Notes: generated by a model not told the origin, from the letters alone. A stretch of 27,183 bases of DNA from Odoribacter sp. (GCA_020024465.1 JAHHTT010000033.1:1-27183); one strand, 5' to 3'; shown: positions 16,043 to 23,913, counted from the first letter of the stretch. Program-made: numbers and translations.

Positions 16043-16465
16043 ATGTTACAGCCGAAAAGGACTAAATTTAGAAGAAGTCAGAAAGGAAGAATGAAAGGTA
16101 ATGCCCAAAGAGGTAATCAACTTGCATTCGGATCTTTTGGAATTAAGGCGTTGGAAGAAAAATGGATCGAAGGACGCCAAATAGAAGCAGCCCGTGTTGC
16201 AGTAACACGTTACATGCAGCGCCAGGGACAGATTTGGATTCGCATATTTCCAGATAAACCTATTACCAAGAAGCCTGCCGAAGTACGTATGGGTAAAGGT
16301 AAAGGTAATCCAGAGGGATTTGTTGCACCTGTTACTCCGGGAAGAATTCTTTTCGAAGCAGACGGTGTTCCGTATGCTGTCGCTAAAGAGGCTTTACGTC
16401 TTGCAGCACAGAAATTACCTATTACGACGAAGTTTGTGGTTAGACGTGACTATGTAGAAGAATAG
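16043..16465 (+). CDS. rplP: 50S ribosomal protein L16
   Basis: A 140-residue L16, which helps position A-site tRNA and is a late 50S assembly factor. Seen: MLQPKRTKFRRSQKGRMKG, FGIKALEEKWIEGRQIEAAR and RIFPDKPITKKPAEVRMGKG, followed by AKEALRLAAQKLPITTKFV. The arginine of the VRMGKG loop, hydroxylated in E. coli, is conserved. Length is normal. Confidence 0.99.
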   Translation: MLQPKRTKFRRSQKGRMKGNAQRGNQLAFGSFGIKALEEKWIEGRQIEAARVAVTRYMQRQGQIWIRIFPDKPITKKPAEVRMGKGKGNPEGFVAPVTPGRILFEADGVPYAVAKEALRLAAQKLPITTKFVVRRDYVEE

Positions 16466-16503
16466 TCTTCGACTATTAATTTTAAATTTAATTTGTCAGA
16501 GAG

Positions 16504-16704
16504 ATGAAGAATTCAGAAATTATACAAATGACCACAGCAGAGCTTAGAGAAAAAGTAGATACTGAAAAAGTTGCTTTGAATAAGCTGACAATGAATCATA
16601 CTATAACTCCGATGGAAAATCCGATGCAGATACGTGCTGCTCGTAAAACTATCGCTCGTATGATGACAGAATTGCGTAAGAGAGAATTAACTGAAAAGAA
16701 GTAA
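16504..16704 (+). CDS. rpmC: 50S ribosomal protein L29
   Basis: A 66-residue L29, a two-helix protein next to L23 at the tunnel exit. The pattern MKNSEIIQMTTAELREKVD and RAARKTIARMMTELRKRE fits the family. The C-terminal helix keeps the ARMMTELRKRE pattern that corresponds to ARIKTVLxE in E. coli. It is followed 4 nt later by rpsQ. Confidence 0.97.
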   Translation: MKNSEIIQMTTAELREKVDTEKVALNKLTMNHTITPMENPMQIRAARKTIARMMTELRKRELTEKK

Positions 16705-16708
16705 AGCA

Positions 16709-16963
16709 ATGGAAAGAAATCTTAGAAAAGAACGCATCGGTGTTGTACTGAGCAATAAGATGGATAAAACTATCACCGTTGCTGTGCACTTTAAAGAAAA
16801 ACACCCGATTTACGGAAAATTCGTAAAGAAGACTAAAAAGTTTACTGCTCATGATGAAAATAATGAGTGTAGCATTGGTGATACCGTAAGAATTATGGAA
16901 ACCCGTCCTTTAAGCAAAATGAAGAGATGGAGATTAGTTGAAATCATTGAAAAAGTGAAGTAA
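16709..16963 (+). CDS. rpsQ: 30S ribosomal protein S17
   Basis: An 84-residue S17, an early 30S body assembly protein of OB fold. Seen: RKERIGVVLSNKMDKTITVA, HPIYGKFVKKTKKFTAHDE, CSIGDTVRIMETRPLSKMKR and WRLVEII. Start and length agree with the family. It sits 4 nt after rpmC and 2 nt before rplN. Confidence 0.99.
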   Translation: MERNLRKERIGVVLSNKMDKTITVAVHFKEKHPIYGKFVKKTKKFTAHDENNECSIGDTVRIMETRPLSKMKRWRLVEIIEKVK

Positions 16964-16965
16964 TC

Positions 16966-17331
16966 ATGATACAACAGGAAACCAGATTATCAGTTGCAGA
17001 TAACAGCGGTGCCAAAGAGGTGCTTTGTATCCGAGTATTGGGTGGTACCAAAAAAAGATATGCACGTGTTGGTGATAAAATCGTTGTTGCTGTGAAAAGT
17101 GCACTGCCGAATGGTGACATTAAACAGGGAACTGTGAGTAAGGCAGTTGTTGTGCGTACAACCAAGGAATACAGACGTCCTGATGGCTCTTATATTCGTT
17201 TTGATGACAATGCTTGTGTATTGTTGAATAATGCCGGTGAAATGAGAGGAACTCGTATTTTTGGACCTGTAGCCCGTGAAGTTCGTGAAGGTTATACGAA
17301 GATTGTTTCGTTGGCCCCTGAGGTACTTTAA
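16966..17331 (+). CDS. rplN: 50S ribosomal protein L14
   Basis: A 121-residue L14, part of intersubunit bridges and the docking site of silencing factor RsfS. Motifs: MIQQETRLSVADNSGAKEV, VLGGTKKRYARVGDKIVVAV, GSYIRFDDNACVLLNN and RGTRIFGPVAREVRE. Start is at 2 nt from rpsQ. It is followed by an 83-nt spacer holding A/T-rich repeats. Confidence 0.99.
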   Translation: MIQQETRLSVADNSGAKEVLCIRVLGGTKKRYARVGDKIVVAVKSALPNGDIKQGTVSKAVVVRTTKEYRRPDGSYIRFDDNACVLLNNAGEMRGTRIFGPVAREVREGYTKIVSLAPEVL

Positions 17332-17380
17332 TTATTTACGATTTTGGATGGAAGATTTGTGGTTGAATACTTCGAGCCGG

Positions 17381-17409
17381 AATCTAAAGTCTAAAATCTA
17401 AAATTTTAT
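17381..17409. repeat. TCTAAA(A/G) tandem repeat in the rplN-rplX spacer
   Basis: TCTAAAG-TCTAAAA-TCTAAAA occurs just upstream of rplX. The last 16 bases, TCTAAAATCTAAAATT (17390-17405), recur exactly before rpsD at 24904-24919. Confidence 0.75.
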
Positions 17410-17414
17410 AGGCG

Positions 17415-17738
17415 ATGAATAGAAAATTTCATATTAAGAAAGGCGATTTAGTACAGGTAAATGCCGGAGAGGATAAAGGGAAGCAGGGTAAAGTGCTGGA
17501 AGTTTTTCCTGAGAAGGAAAGGGCTATTGTTGAGGGTATCAACATGGTAAGCAAACATACAAAACCCAACGCTAAACATCCTCAGGGTGGTATTATCAAG
17601 CAGGAAGCCTCAATCCACATTTCTAACTTGAATGTTGTTGATCCTTCTACAGGTAAGGCAACTCGTATCGGTCGTAAGGTTGACGAAAATGGAAAGTTAG
17701 TAAGATTTGCTAAAAAATCAGGTGAAATCCTGAAATAA
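17415..17738 (+). CDS. rplX: 50S ribosomal protein L24
   Basis: A 107-residue L24, an assembly initiator of the 50S with a KOW domain. Seen: FHIKKGDLVQVNAGEDKGKQ, GKVLEVFPEKERAIVEGINM, KHTKPNAKHPQGGIIKQEAS and IHISNLNVVDP. Length is normal. It is the last gene before the largest spacer in the S10-spc block (152 nt), which carries a hairpin and a promoter-like element. Confidence 0.99.
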   Translation: MNRKFHIKKGDLVQVNAGEDKGKQGKVLEVFPEKERAIVEGINMVSKHTKPNAKHPQGGIIKQEASIHISNLNVVDPSTGKATRIGRKVDENGKLVRFAKKSGEILK

Positions 17739-17774
17739 GAGAAATCCTTTATTAGGATAGCAGATTGTGTAACC

Positions 17775-17804
17775 CCAAGGCTTAGTTTTAATACTTTGCC
17801 TTGG
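17775..17804 (+). promoter_or_regulatory. Hairpin in the rplX-rplE spacer
   Basis: CCAAGGC (17775-17781) and GCCTTGG (17798-17804) form a perfect 7-bp stem with a 16-nt loop. No T-run follows. It could be a weak attenuator or a protein-binding RNA site, placed upstream of a candidate internal promoter. Confidence 0.5.
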
Positions 17805-17806
17805 TG

Positions 17807-17838
17807 CTTGCATATTAGAAAATTAATTTGTAGCTTTG
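17807..17838 (+). promoter_or_regulatory. Candidate internal promoter before rplE
   Basis: TAGCTTTG (17831-17838) matches the -7 consensus TAnnTTTG. CTTG (17807-17810), one mismatch from TTTG, lies 20 nt upstream, the expected spacing. This would allow separate transcription of the spc-type genes from rplE onward, with a leader of roughly 48 nt. Confidence 0.55.
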
Positions 17839-17890
17839 TCGCCACAAATAAAGGTGCTGTAATTTATTATAGCAAAACAAATAAAATCAG

Positions 17891-18439
17891 ATGAAATACG
17901 TACCAAATCTTAAAACAAAGTATAACGAAGAAATTGTACCGACTTTGATGAAAGAGTTCGGATATAAGTCAGTTATGCAGGCTCCCCGTTTGGAGAAGAT
18001 AGTAATCAATCAGGGAGTGGGTTCAGCTATTCAGGATAAGAAAATTCTGGAGTTTTCAATTAATGAGATTACAGCTATTACCGGCCAGAAGGCTATTGTC
18101 GGGAAATCGACAAAGGATGTGTCAAACTTTAAATTGCGTAAGGGAATGCCTATTGGCGTCAGAGTGACTTTACGTAAAGAGAGAATGTATGAATTCTTGG
18201 AAAGATTGATTTGTAGTGCTCTTCCGCGCATCCGTGACTTCAAGGGGATTAATAGTAAGTTGGACGGTAGAGGAAATTATACGTTAGGTCTTGATGAGCA
18301 GATTATATTCCCTGAAATTGTGTTGGATTCTGTACACAAAATTATGGGTATGAACATTACGTTTGTGACTTCGGCTAATACCGACGAAGAAGGTTTTGCT
18401 CTGCTCAGAGAGTTTGGATTACCATTTAAAAAGAATTAA
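17891..18439 (+). CDS. rplE: 50S ribosomal protein L5
   Basis: A 182-residue L5, the 5S rRNA binder of the central protuberance. Motifs: LEKIVINQGVGSAIQDKKIL, ITGQKAIVGKSTKDVSNFKL, RKGMPIGVRVTLRKERMYEF and GRGNYTLGLDEQIIFPEI. The start ATG 17891 follows a 152-nt spacer. In E. coli the rplE start is where S8 represses the spc operon; I cannot identify an S8-like helix here. Confidence 0.99.
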   Translation: MKYVPNLKTKYNEEIVPTLMKEFGYKSVMQAPRLEKIVINQGVGSAIQDKKILEFSINEITAITGQKAIVGKSTKDVSNFKLRKGMPIGVRVTLRKERMYEFLERLICSALPRIRDFKGINSKLDGRGNYTLGLDEQIIFPEIVLDSVHKIMGMNITFVTSANTDEEGFALLREFGLPFKKN

Positions 18440-18451
18440 AAACCAAGAGAA

Positions 18452-18721
18452 ATGGCAAAAGAATCAATGAAAGCCCGTGAGGTGAAGCGTGCAAAATTGG
18501 TAGAAAAGTACGCTGCGAAGCGAGCAAAATTAAAAGAAGAAGGTGACTACGCTGCGCTAAGTCTCCTGCCTAGAAACTCAAACCCTATCCGTTTGCATAA
18601 TCGTTGCAAATTAACAGGGCGTCCTAGAGGTTATATGAGACAGTTCGGTATCAGCCGTATCCAATTCCGTGAAATGGCTTCAGCCGGTTTGATTCCAGGA
18701 GTTAAAAAGGCTAGTTGGTAA
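18452..18721 (+). CDS. rpsN: 30S ribosomal protein S14 (zinc-independent form)
   Basis: An 89-residue S14. It has the long N-terminal helix (KAREVKRAKLVEKYAAKRAK) and RNSNPIRLHNRCKLTGRPRG, then QFGISRIQFREMASAGLIPG. The CxxC pairs of the short zinc-ribbon form are absent; only one Cys is left, so this is the zinc-free type. With the zinc-free L36 of this cluster it suggests these ribosomal proteins do not hold zinc. Confidence 0.98.
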   Translation: MAKESMKAREVKRAKLVEKYAAKRAKLKEEGDYAALSLLPRNSNPIRLHNRCKLTGRPRGYMRQFGISRIQFREMASAGLIPGVKKASW

Positions 18722-18740
18722 TTATTAAAAACGAAAAGAG

Positions 18741-19136
18741 ATGACAGATCCAATAGCAGATTTTCTTACTCGCATTAGAAATGCTGTAAGTGTAGGTCAT
18801 AAAGTAGTAGAGATTCCGGGTTCTAAAATGAAGCTCGAAATGACTAAAATCCTTAAAGAAAAAGGATATATATTGAATTATAAATTTGAACAAGAAGGAG
18901 CAAGAAGTAATATTAAGATCGCTCTTAAGTATCATCCAGAGACAAAAGTACCTGCAATCAAGTCATTGGTACGTGTATCTAAACCTGGTTTGCGTTGTTA
19001 TTCCAGTGTAGAGGAGATGCCTAGAGTTTTGAATGGTTTGGGTATCGCTATTTTGTCTACTTCTATGGGGTTGATGACAGACAAAGAAGCTCGCCAGCGT
19101 AACGTGGGCGGTGAAGTATTGTGTTATGTGTATTAA
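18741..19136 (+). CDS. rpsH: 30S ribosomal protein S8
   Basis: A 131-residue S8, an early 30S platform protein. Seen: DPIADFLTRIRNAVSVGHK, IPGSKMKLEMTKILKEKGYI, RVSKPGLRCYSSVEEMPRVL and GLMTDKEARQRNVGGEVLCY. Length is standard. It is the spc-operon repressor in E. coli; whether it regulates here is unknown. Confidence 0.99.
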   Translation: MTDPIADFLTRIRNAVSVGHKVVEIPGSKMKLEMTKILKEKGYILNYKFEQEGARSNIKIALKYHPETKVPAIKSLVRVSKPGLRCYSSVEEMPRVLNGLGIAILSTSMGLMTDKEARQRNVGGEVLCYVY

Positions 19137-19153
19137 TTTAAAGTGAAGAAGAA

Positions 19154-19708
19154 ATGTCACGTATAGGAAAATTACCAATTCATATACCACAAGGAGTCAC
19201 TGTAGCAGTGAGTCCTGATAACACCGTCACGGTTAAAGGTCCTAAAGGACACCTTTCTCAAAAGGTAAGTTCTGATCTTACTGTTATTGTTGAAGAGAAC
19301 TTGGTGCACGTACAACGTCACACTGAAGATAAGGAACATAAAGCACAGCATGGCTTGTATCGCGCTCTTATCCATAATATGGTTGTTGGTGTCTCAGAGG
19401 GTTACACCATCAAACAAGAATTGGTTGGTGTCGGTTTCCGTGCAAATGCAGATGGTCAGGTGCTTGAACTTGGTTTGGGATATTCTCATTCTATCTTCTT
19501 AGTATTGCCTGACGAAGTGAAGGTTTCAGCTGTAACTGAAAAACGTGCCAACCCGATTATTACACTTGAAAGCTGCGATAAACAGCTGATAGGTCAGGTA
19601 GCTGCAAAAATCCGTTCTTTCCGTAAACCGGAACCTTACAAGGGTAAGGGTATTCGTTTTGTGGGTGAAATCATTCGTCGGAAAGCAGGTAAGTCAGCTA
19701 AAGTTTAA
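19154..19708 (+). CDS. rplF: 50S ribosomal protein L6
   Basis: A 184-residue L6 near the sarcin-ricin loop, with two repeated domains. It opens SRIGKLPIHIPQGVTVAV, contains VTVKGPKGHLSQ, and carries ELVGVGFRANADGQVLELGL and IRSFRKPEPYKGKGIRFVGE, followed by the family ending IRRKAGKSAKV. Length and spacing (17 nt after rpsH) are normal. Confidence 0.99.
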   Translation: MSRIGKLPIHIPQGVTVAVSPDNTVTVKGPKGHLSQKVSSDLTVIVEENLVHVQRHTEDKEHKAQHGLYRALIHNMVVGVSEGYTIKQELVGVGFRANADGQVLELGLGYSHSIFLVLPDEVKVSAVTEKRANPIITLESCDKQLIGQVAAKIRSFRKPEPYKGKGIRFVGEIIRRKAGKSAKV

Positions 19709-19730
19709 TCACTAAAGGATGTAAAAAGTT

Positions 19731-20087
19731 ATGGCTTTAACTAAGGAAGAAAGAAGATTAAGAATAAAAAGGAGAATTCGGAAGATTGTCTCCGGTACAG
19801 CTGAACGTCCTCGTATGAGTGTTTTTCGTTCAAATACTCAGATTTCTGTGCAGCTGATTGACGATAAGGCAGGTAAAACTCTGCTTTCAGTATCGTCCTT
19901 ATGCAAGGAAATTGCAGAAAAAAAAGGTAACAAAATAGAACAGGCCACATTAGTTGGTGCTGCAGTTGCAGAAAAAGCAAAAGCAGCAGGAATCGAAAAT
20001 ATAGTTTTCGATAGAAATGGTTATTTGTATCATGGTAGAGTAAAAGCTTTGGCTGACGCTGCCCGTAACGGAGGTCTTAATTTTTAA
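19731..20087 (+). CDS. rplR: 50S ribosomal protein L18
   Basis: A 118-residue L18, which binds 5S rRNA together with L5. Motifs: RRLRIKRRIRKIVSGTAERP, RMSVFRSNTQISVQLIDD, AKAAGIENIVFDRNGYLYHG and RVKALADAARNGGLNF. The length and the invariant GGLNF-type ending match the family. Confidence 0.99.
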   Translation: MALTKEERRLRIKRRIRKIVSGTAERPRMSVFRSNTQISVQLIDDKAGKTLLSVSSLCKEIAEKKGNKIEQATLVGAAVAEKAKAAGIENIVFDRNGYLYHGRVKALADAARNGGLNF

Positions 20088-20099
20088 TAAGTTAGCAGA

Positions 20100-20606
20100 A
20101 TGGAACAGAAAGTAAATAATACTGACTTGGAATTGAAGGACAGATTGGTGGCTATCAATCGTGTGACCAAAGTTACGAAAGGTGGTCGTACATTCAGTTT
20201 TGCAGCTATCGTTGTAGTTGGAGATGAGAATGGTGTTGTTGGTTGGGGATTAGGTAAGGCTAATGAAGTTACTACCGCTATTTCTAAAGGCATTGAGGCT
20301 GCTAAAAAAAATCTAATCAAAGTTCCTGTACTAAAAGGAACTATTCCTCATGAACAGGCAGCCCGTTTCAGCGGTTCTGAAGTTTTCATGAAACCAGCAT
20401 CTTCAGGTACCGGATTGGTTGCAGGAGGTGCTATGCGTGCTGTATTGGAAAGTGCAGGTATTCATGATGTTTTGGCTAAGAGTAAAGGTTCATCCAATCC
20501 TCACAATTTGGTAAAAGCTACAATTGCAGCATTGAAAGAAATGAGAGATGCTCGTACTGTTGCCCAGCATAGAGGTATTGTTATGGATAAAGTGTTTAAC
20601 GGTTAA
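20100..20606 (+). CDS. rpsE: 30S ribosomal protein S5
   Basis: A 168-residue S5, part of the mRNA entry channel and important for decoding accuracy. Seen: INRVTKVTKGGRTFSFAAIV, VVGDENGVVGWGLGKANEVT, PHEQAARFSGSEVFMKPASS and GTGLVAGGAMRAVLESAG. The VTKGGRTFSF loop, where spectinomycin-resistance changes occur in other bacteria, looks wild type. Start ATG 20100 is 12 nt after rplR. Confidence 0.99.
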   Translation: MEQKVNNTDLELKDRLVAINRVTKVTKGGRTFSFAAIVVVGDENGVVGWGLGKANEVTTAISKGIEAAKKNLIKVPVLKGTIPHEQAARFSGSEVFMKPASSGTGLVAGGAMRAVLESAGIHDVLAKSKGSSNPHNLVKATIAALKEMRDARTVAQHRGIVMDKVFNG

Positions 20607-20619
20607 TATTTGAGGGAAT

Positions 20620-20802
20620 ATGGCAAAGATTAAAATTACACTTGTTAAAAGTAAAATCGGTAGCAATAAAACTCAGGTAGGTACAATTCAAGCTTTGGGT
20701 TTGAAGAAAACCAATAGTAGTGTTGAACATGAGGCTACTCCACAGATTCTGGGTATGGTGGCTAAAATTAGTCACTTGGTTCGCGTGGAAGAAGTAAAAT
20801 AA
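20620..20802 (+). CDS. rpmD: 50S ribosomal protein L30
   Basis: A 60-residue L30, normal for the bacterial family. It reads KIKITLVKSKIGSNKTQVGT, IQALGLKKTNSSVEHEATPQ and ends ILGMVAKISHLVRVEEV. It sits between rpsE and rplO in the canonical spc order. Confidence 0.98.
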   Translation: MAKIKITLVKSKIGSNKTQVGTIQALGLKKTNSSVEHEATPQILGMVAKISHLVRVEEVK

Positions 20803-20831
20803 TTGTCAAATATTTTAAGGACTAATATAAG

Positions 20832-21278
20832 ATGAATTTAAGTAGCTTAAAACCGGCCTATGGATCTACTCATCATGAGAAGAGAATTGGTCGTGGGCAA
20901 GGTTCAGGTAAAGGTGGCACTTCTACAAGAGGGCATAAAGGGGCTAAATCAAGATCAGGTTATCATATGAAAATTGGTTTTGAAGGGGGTCAGATGCCTT
21001 TACAAAGACGTGTACCGAAGTTCGGCTTTAAAAATATTAATCGTGTTGCATACAAAGCTATTAATGTTAGTATGTTGCAAGATTTAGCAGAAAGAGACAA
21101 CTTGACTATGATAGACCGTGATATTCTAATTGAAGCTGGTCTGCTTAGCAAGAATGAGTTGTTGAAAATTTTGGGTGATGGTGCTATTAGTGCTAAACTT
21201 GAAGTAAAAGCAAATGCATTCTCTAAAAGAGCAGTCGAAGCTATTCAGGCAGCTGGAGGTTCTGTAGTCGTGTTATAA
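20832..21278 (+). CDS. rplO: 50S ribosomal protein L15
   Basis: A 148-residue L15, a late 50S assembly protein. The N-terminal Gly/Lys-rich arm reads RIGRGQGSGKGGTSTRGHKG, followed by GYHMKIGFEGGQMPLQRRVP and KFGFKNINRVAYKAINVSML; the C-terminus, AFSKRAVEAIQAAGGSVVVL, is the usual one. It is followed by an 88-nt spacer with a large stem-loop before secY. Confidence 0.99.
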   Translation: MNLSSLKPAYGSTHHEKRIGRGQGSGKGGTSTRGHKGAKSRSGYHMKIGFEGGQMPLQRRVPKFGFKNINRVAYKAINVSMLQDLAERDNLTMIDRDILIEAGLLSKNELLKILGDGAISAKLEVKANAFSKRAVEAIQAAGGSVVVL

Positions 21279-21283
21279 AATAA

Positions 21284-21351
21284 TGCTTATCGTTTATCTG
21301 TTTATTCGTCAATAGTGAATTTTGGCGAATATACGGGTAAACGATTAAGCA
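21284..21351 (+). promoter_or_regulatory. Large interrupted stem-loop in the rplO-secY spacer
   Basis: TGCTTATCGTTTA (21284-21296) pairs with TAAACGATTAAGCA (21338-21351), giving 13 bp with one bulged T. Inside it, TATTCG (21303-21308) pairs with CGAATA (21326-21331). The structure fills most of the spacer, ending 15 nt before the secY start. No T-run follows, so it is more likely a regulatory or stability RNA element than a terminator. Confidence 0.65.
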
Positions 21352-21366
21352 GTTAAATGAAAGAAT

Positions 21367-22710
21367 ATGAAGTTATTTGATACATTAAAGAACATTTGGA
21401 AAATAGAGGAATTAAAAACTAGGATTCTTACAACTCTTGGTTTAATTCTTGTTTACCGACTTGGAACAGAGATTGTATTGCCGGGGATTGATCCTGCAGG
21501 ATTAAGTGCGTTGCAGGAGCAAACTGCAAGTAATGGTGTATTAGGTCTATTGGATATGTTTTCTGGAGGGGCCTTCTCGAATGCTTCTATATTTGCATTA
21601 GGTATTATGCCTTACATCTCTGCTTCAATTGTTGTGCAATTGTTAGGAATAGCTGTTCCTTATTTTCAGAGGATGCAACGTGAAGGTGAGAGCGGTCGTA
21701 GAAAAATCAACCAAATAACACGTTATCTTACTGTAATCATCTTGATTTTGCAGGGTTCTGCGTATCTTACCAACTTACATATGCAAATTCAACCGGAATT
21801 TTTCTTGATTAAGGGGGCTTTCTTTACAATTTATTCTGTTGTTATTTTGGCTGCAGGTTCGATGTTTGTGTTGTGGTTGGGTGAAAAAATTACTGATAAG
21901 GGGATCGGTAATGGTGTTTCTATTATCATAATGATTGGTATTATTGCACGTCTGCCATTTAGTTTTTTTGCCGAACTTACTTCACGAGTGAGCCAGCAAG
22001 GTGGTGGACTGGTAGCTTTTTTGGTTGAAATTGTTTTTCTGTTTTTTGTCTTCTGTGGAAGCATTATGTTGGTGCAAGGAACTCGTAAGGTGCCTGTACA
22101 ATATGCTAAACGTATTGTTGGTAATAAGCAATATGGAGGAGTACGTCAGTATATTCCATTAAAAATTAATGCAGCTGGAGTGATGCCTATTATTTTTGCT
22201 CAAGCTATTATGTTGTTGCCTATTTCGTTTGTTAATTATGCTTCTGGTGGAGCAATGTCAGGTTTGGCAGCAGCATTTACTAATTTTACAGGTTTTTGGT
22301 ATAATGCAACTTTCTTTATTTTGATTGTAGCATTTACTTATTTTTATACTGCTATTACTGTCAATCCGATGCAAATGTCTGAGGATATGAAGAAAAATGG
22401 TGGTTTCATTCCAGGAGTGAAACCAGGGCGTAAAACAATGGAATTCTTAGATACGATAATGTCTCGCATTACATTACCGGGTTCAATTTTCTTAGGAATC
22501 GTTGCTATTTTACCTGCATTCGCTACTATGTCTGGAGTTAATCAACAGTTTGCACAGTTTTATGGAGGTACTTCGTTATTGATTCTCGTTGGTGTTGTAC
22601 TAGATACTCTCCAGCAGATTGAGTCGCATCTGTTGATGCGTCATTATGACGGTTTGATGAAGAATGGTCGAATTAAGGGTAAAACGCCAGGTGGACCTGC
22701 CGCTTACTGA
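21367..22710 (+). CDS. secY: Protein translocase subunit SecY
   Basis: A 447-residue inner-membrane channel protein with ten predicted membrane segments. Motifs: RILTTLGLILVYRLGTEIVL in TM1, the plug region GLLDMFSGGAFSNASIFALG, IMPYISASIVVQLL in TM2, the QRMQREGESGRRKINQITRY cytosolic loop, the PVQYAKRIVG loop and GVMPIIFAQAIMLLP; NPGMQ-like YTAITVNPMQMSEDMKKNGG and FIPGVKPG mark the region around TM8-9. It forms the Sec channel with SecE and SecG, which are not in this window. No adk gene follows it, unlike in Bacillus. Confidence 0.99.
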   Translation: MKLFDTLKNIWKIEELKTRILTTLGLILVYRLGTEIVLPGIDPAGLSALQEQTASNGVLGLLDMFSGGAFSNASIFALGIMPYISASIVVQLLGIAVPYFQRMQREGESGRRKINQITRYLTVIILILQGSAYLTNLHMQIQPEFFLIKGAFFTIYSVVILAAGSMFVLWLGEKITDKGIGNGVSIIIMIGIIARLPFSFFAELTSRVSQQGGGLVAFLVEIVFLFFVFCGSIMLVQGTRKVPVQYAKRIVGNKQYGGVRQYIPLKINAAGVMPIIFAQAIMLLPISFVNYASGGAMSGLAAAFTNFTGFWYNATFFILIVAFTYFYTAITVNPMQMSEDMKKNGGFIPGVKPGRKTMEFLDTIMSRITLPGSIFLGIVAILPAFATMSGVNQQFAQFYGGTSLLILVGVVLDTLQQIESHLLMRHYDGLMKNGRIKGKTPGGPAAY

Positions 22711-22721
22711 TAAAAGTATTG

Positions 22722-22776
22722 AATTGAAAATTGTAGATAATAAATAGATTATTTTCAATTTTCAATTTTTTCTTTT
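22722..22776 (+). terminator. A/T-rich hairpin with T-rich tail after secY
   Basis: AATTGAAAATTG (22722-22733) and CAATTTTCAATT (22756-22767) are perfect 12-bp complements separated by 22 nt and followed by TTTTTCTTTT-like bases. It could end part of the transcription after secY. The stem is only A/T-rich and the loop is large, so terminator strength is doubtful. Confidence 0.45.
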
Positions 22777-22789
22777 GGATTAGTTTTAC

Positions 22790-22797
22790 TATTTTTG
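22790..22797 (+). promoter_or_regulatory. Candidate -7 element directly upstream of map
   Basis: TATTTTTG matches TAnnTTTG and ends only 4 nt before the map ATG at 22802. No TTTG lies at the expected distance (the nearest, 22774-22777, is 12 nt away). If used, the map transcript would have almost no leader. Confidence 0.45.
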
Positions 22798-22801
22798 CGA
22801 C

Positions 22802-23578
22802 ATGATTTCGATTAAAACAGAAGAGGAGATTGAATTTTTGAGAGAGAGCAACCTTTTGGTTGGTAAAACGTTGGGTGAAATAGCTAAACATATTCGGCCG
22901 GGGATTTCTACTTTAGAGTTGGATCGGATTGCAGAAGAGTTTATCCGGGCGCATGATGCAGAACCTGGTTTTTTAGGATATGGTGGTTTCCCCAATAGTT
23001 TATGTATATCCGTCAATGATGTTGTTGTGCATGGTATACCTTCTGAAAAATGTATCTTAAAAGAAGGTGATGTTGTATCCATTGATTGTGGGACGTTGAA
23101 GAATGGGTATTATGGAGATAGCGCTTATACATTTGAAGTTGGAGAAGTGGATGCAGAAATTCATAGATTATTGAATACAACGAAAGCGAGTCTGTATAAA
23201 GGGATTGAAAAAGCAGTTGCTGGAATGCGTATTGGGGATATAGGTTATGCTATACAATCCTATTGTGAAGCTGCTGGTTTTTCGGTAGTTCGTGAGTTGG
23301 TCGGACATGGTGTTGGTAAAGATTTACACGAGGAACCTCAAGTGCCGAATTATGGAAGAGCTGGTCAAGGTATCAAGTTGAAAGAGGGGATGGTTATTGC
23401 CATAGAACCTATGATTAATTTAGGTGGACGGCAAGTTTATATTGAAAATGATGGTTGGACAATCAGGACTAAAGATAGGAAACCGTCTGCTCATTTTGAG
23501 CATACATTGGCGATTAGAAAACATGGCGTTGATATCTTGTCGTCATTTGATTATGTAGAAAAGGAGTTGGCTAGATAG
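22802..23578 (+). CDS. map: Methionine aminopeptidase, type I
   Basis: A 258-residue enzyme that removes the initiator Met from new proteins after deformylation. All five metal ligands are present: Asp95 (SIDCG), Asp106 (GDSAYTF), His169 (VGHGVG), Glu202 (IEPMIN) and Glu233 (HFEHTL). The substrate-site His77 (VVHGIP) is also there. The C-terminus has no zinc-finger or linker extension. Its place between secY and infA is common in Bacteroidota and Firmicutes. The spacer before it holds a hairpin and a -7-like element, so it may have its own transcription start. Confidence 0.99.
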   Translation: MISIKTEEEIEFLRESNLLVGKTLGEIAKHIRPGISTLELDRIAEEFIRAHDAEPGFLGYGGFPNSLCISVNDVVVHGIPSEKCILKEGDVVSIDCGTLKNGYYGDSAYTFEVGEVDAEIHRLLNTTKASLYKGIEKAVAGMRIGDIGYAIQSYCEAAGFSVVRELVGHGVGKDLHEEPQVPNYGRAGQGIKLKEGMVIAIEPMINLGGRQVYIENDGWTIRTKDRKPSAHFEHTLAIRKHGVDILSSFDYVEKELAR

Positions 23579-23599
23579 TAATTCTAAAATATAATAAGT

Positions 23600-23821
23600 A
23601 TGGCAAAACAGCCGTCAATTGAACAAGATGGAGTGATAACAGAAGCATTGTCAAATGCAATGTTTAGAGTAGAGTTAGAAAATGGGCATGTTATAACTGC
23701 TCACATTTCTGGAAAAATGAGAATGCACTATATAAAGATTTTACCAGGAGATAGAGTACGTGTGGATATGTCACCATATGATCTTACTAAAGGTAGAATC
23801 ACTTTTAGATATAAAAATTGA
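23600..23821 (+). CDS. infA: Translation initiation factor IF-1
   Basis: A 73-residue S1/OB-fold protein occupying the 30S A site during initiation. Motifs: KQPSIEQDGVITEALSNAMF, RVELENGHVITAHISGKMRM and HYIKILPGDRVRVDMSPYDL, ending TKGRITFRYK. Length matches the family. It follows map by 21 nt and is followed by a 92-nt spacer. Confidence 0.99.
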   Translation: MAKQPSIEQDGVITEALSNAMFRVELENGHVITAHISGKMRMHYIKILPGDRVRVDMSPYDLTKGRITFRYKN

Positions 23822-23913
23822 TATTGTAATGCTTTATGTCTAATCTTTCTGTTGTTAGGGAGTTTTGATGTAAGTTTTCAATATATATTGTGAATATTCA
23901 AAAATAAGAAACA

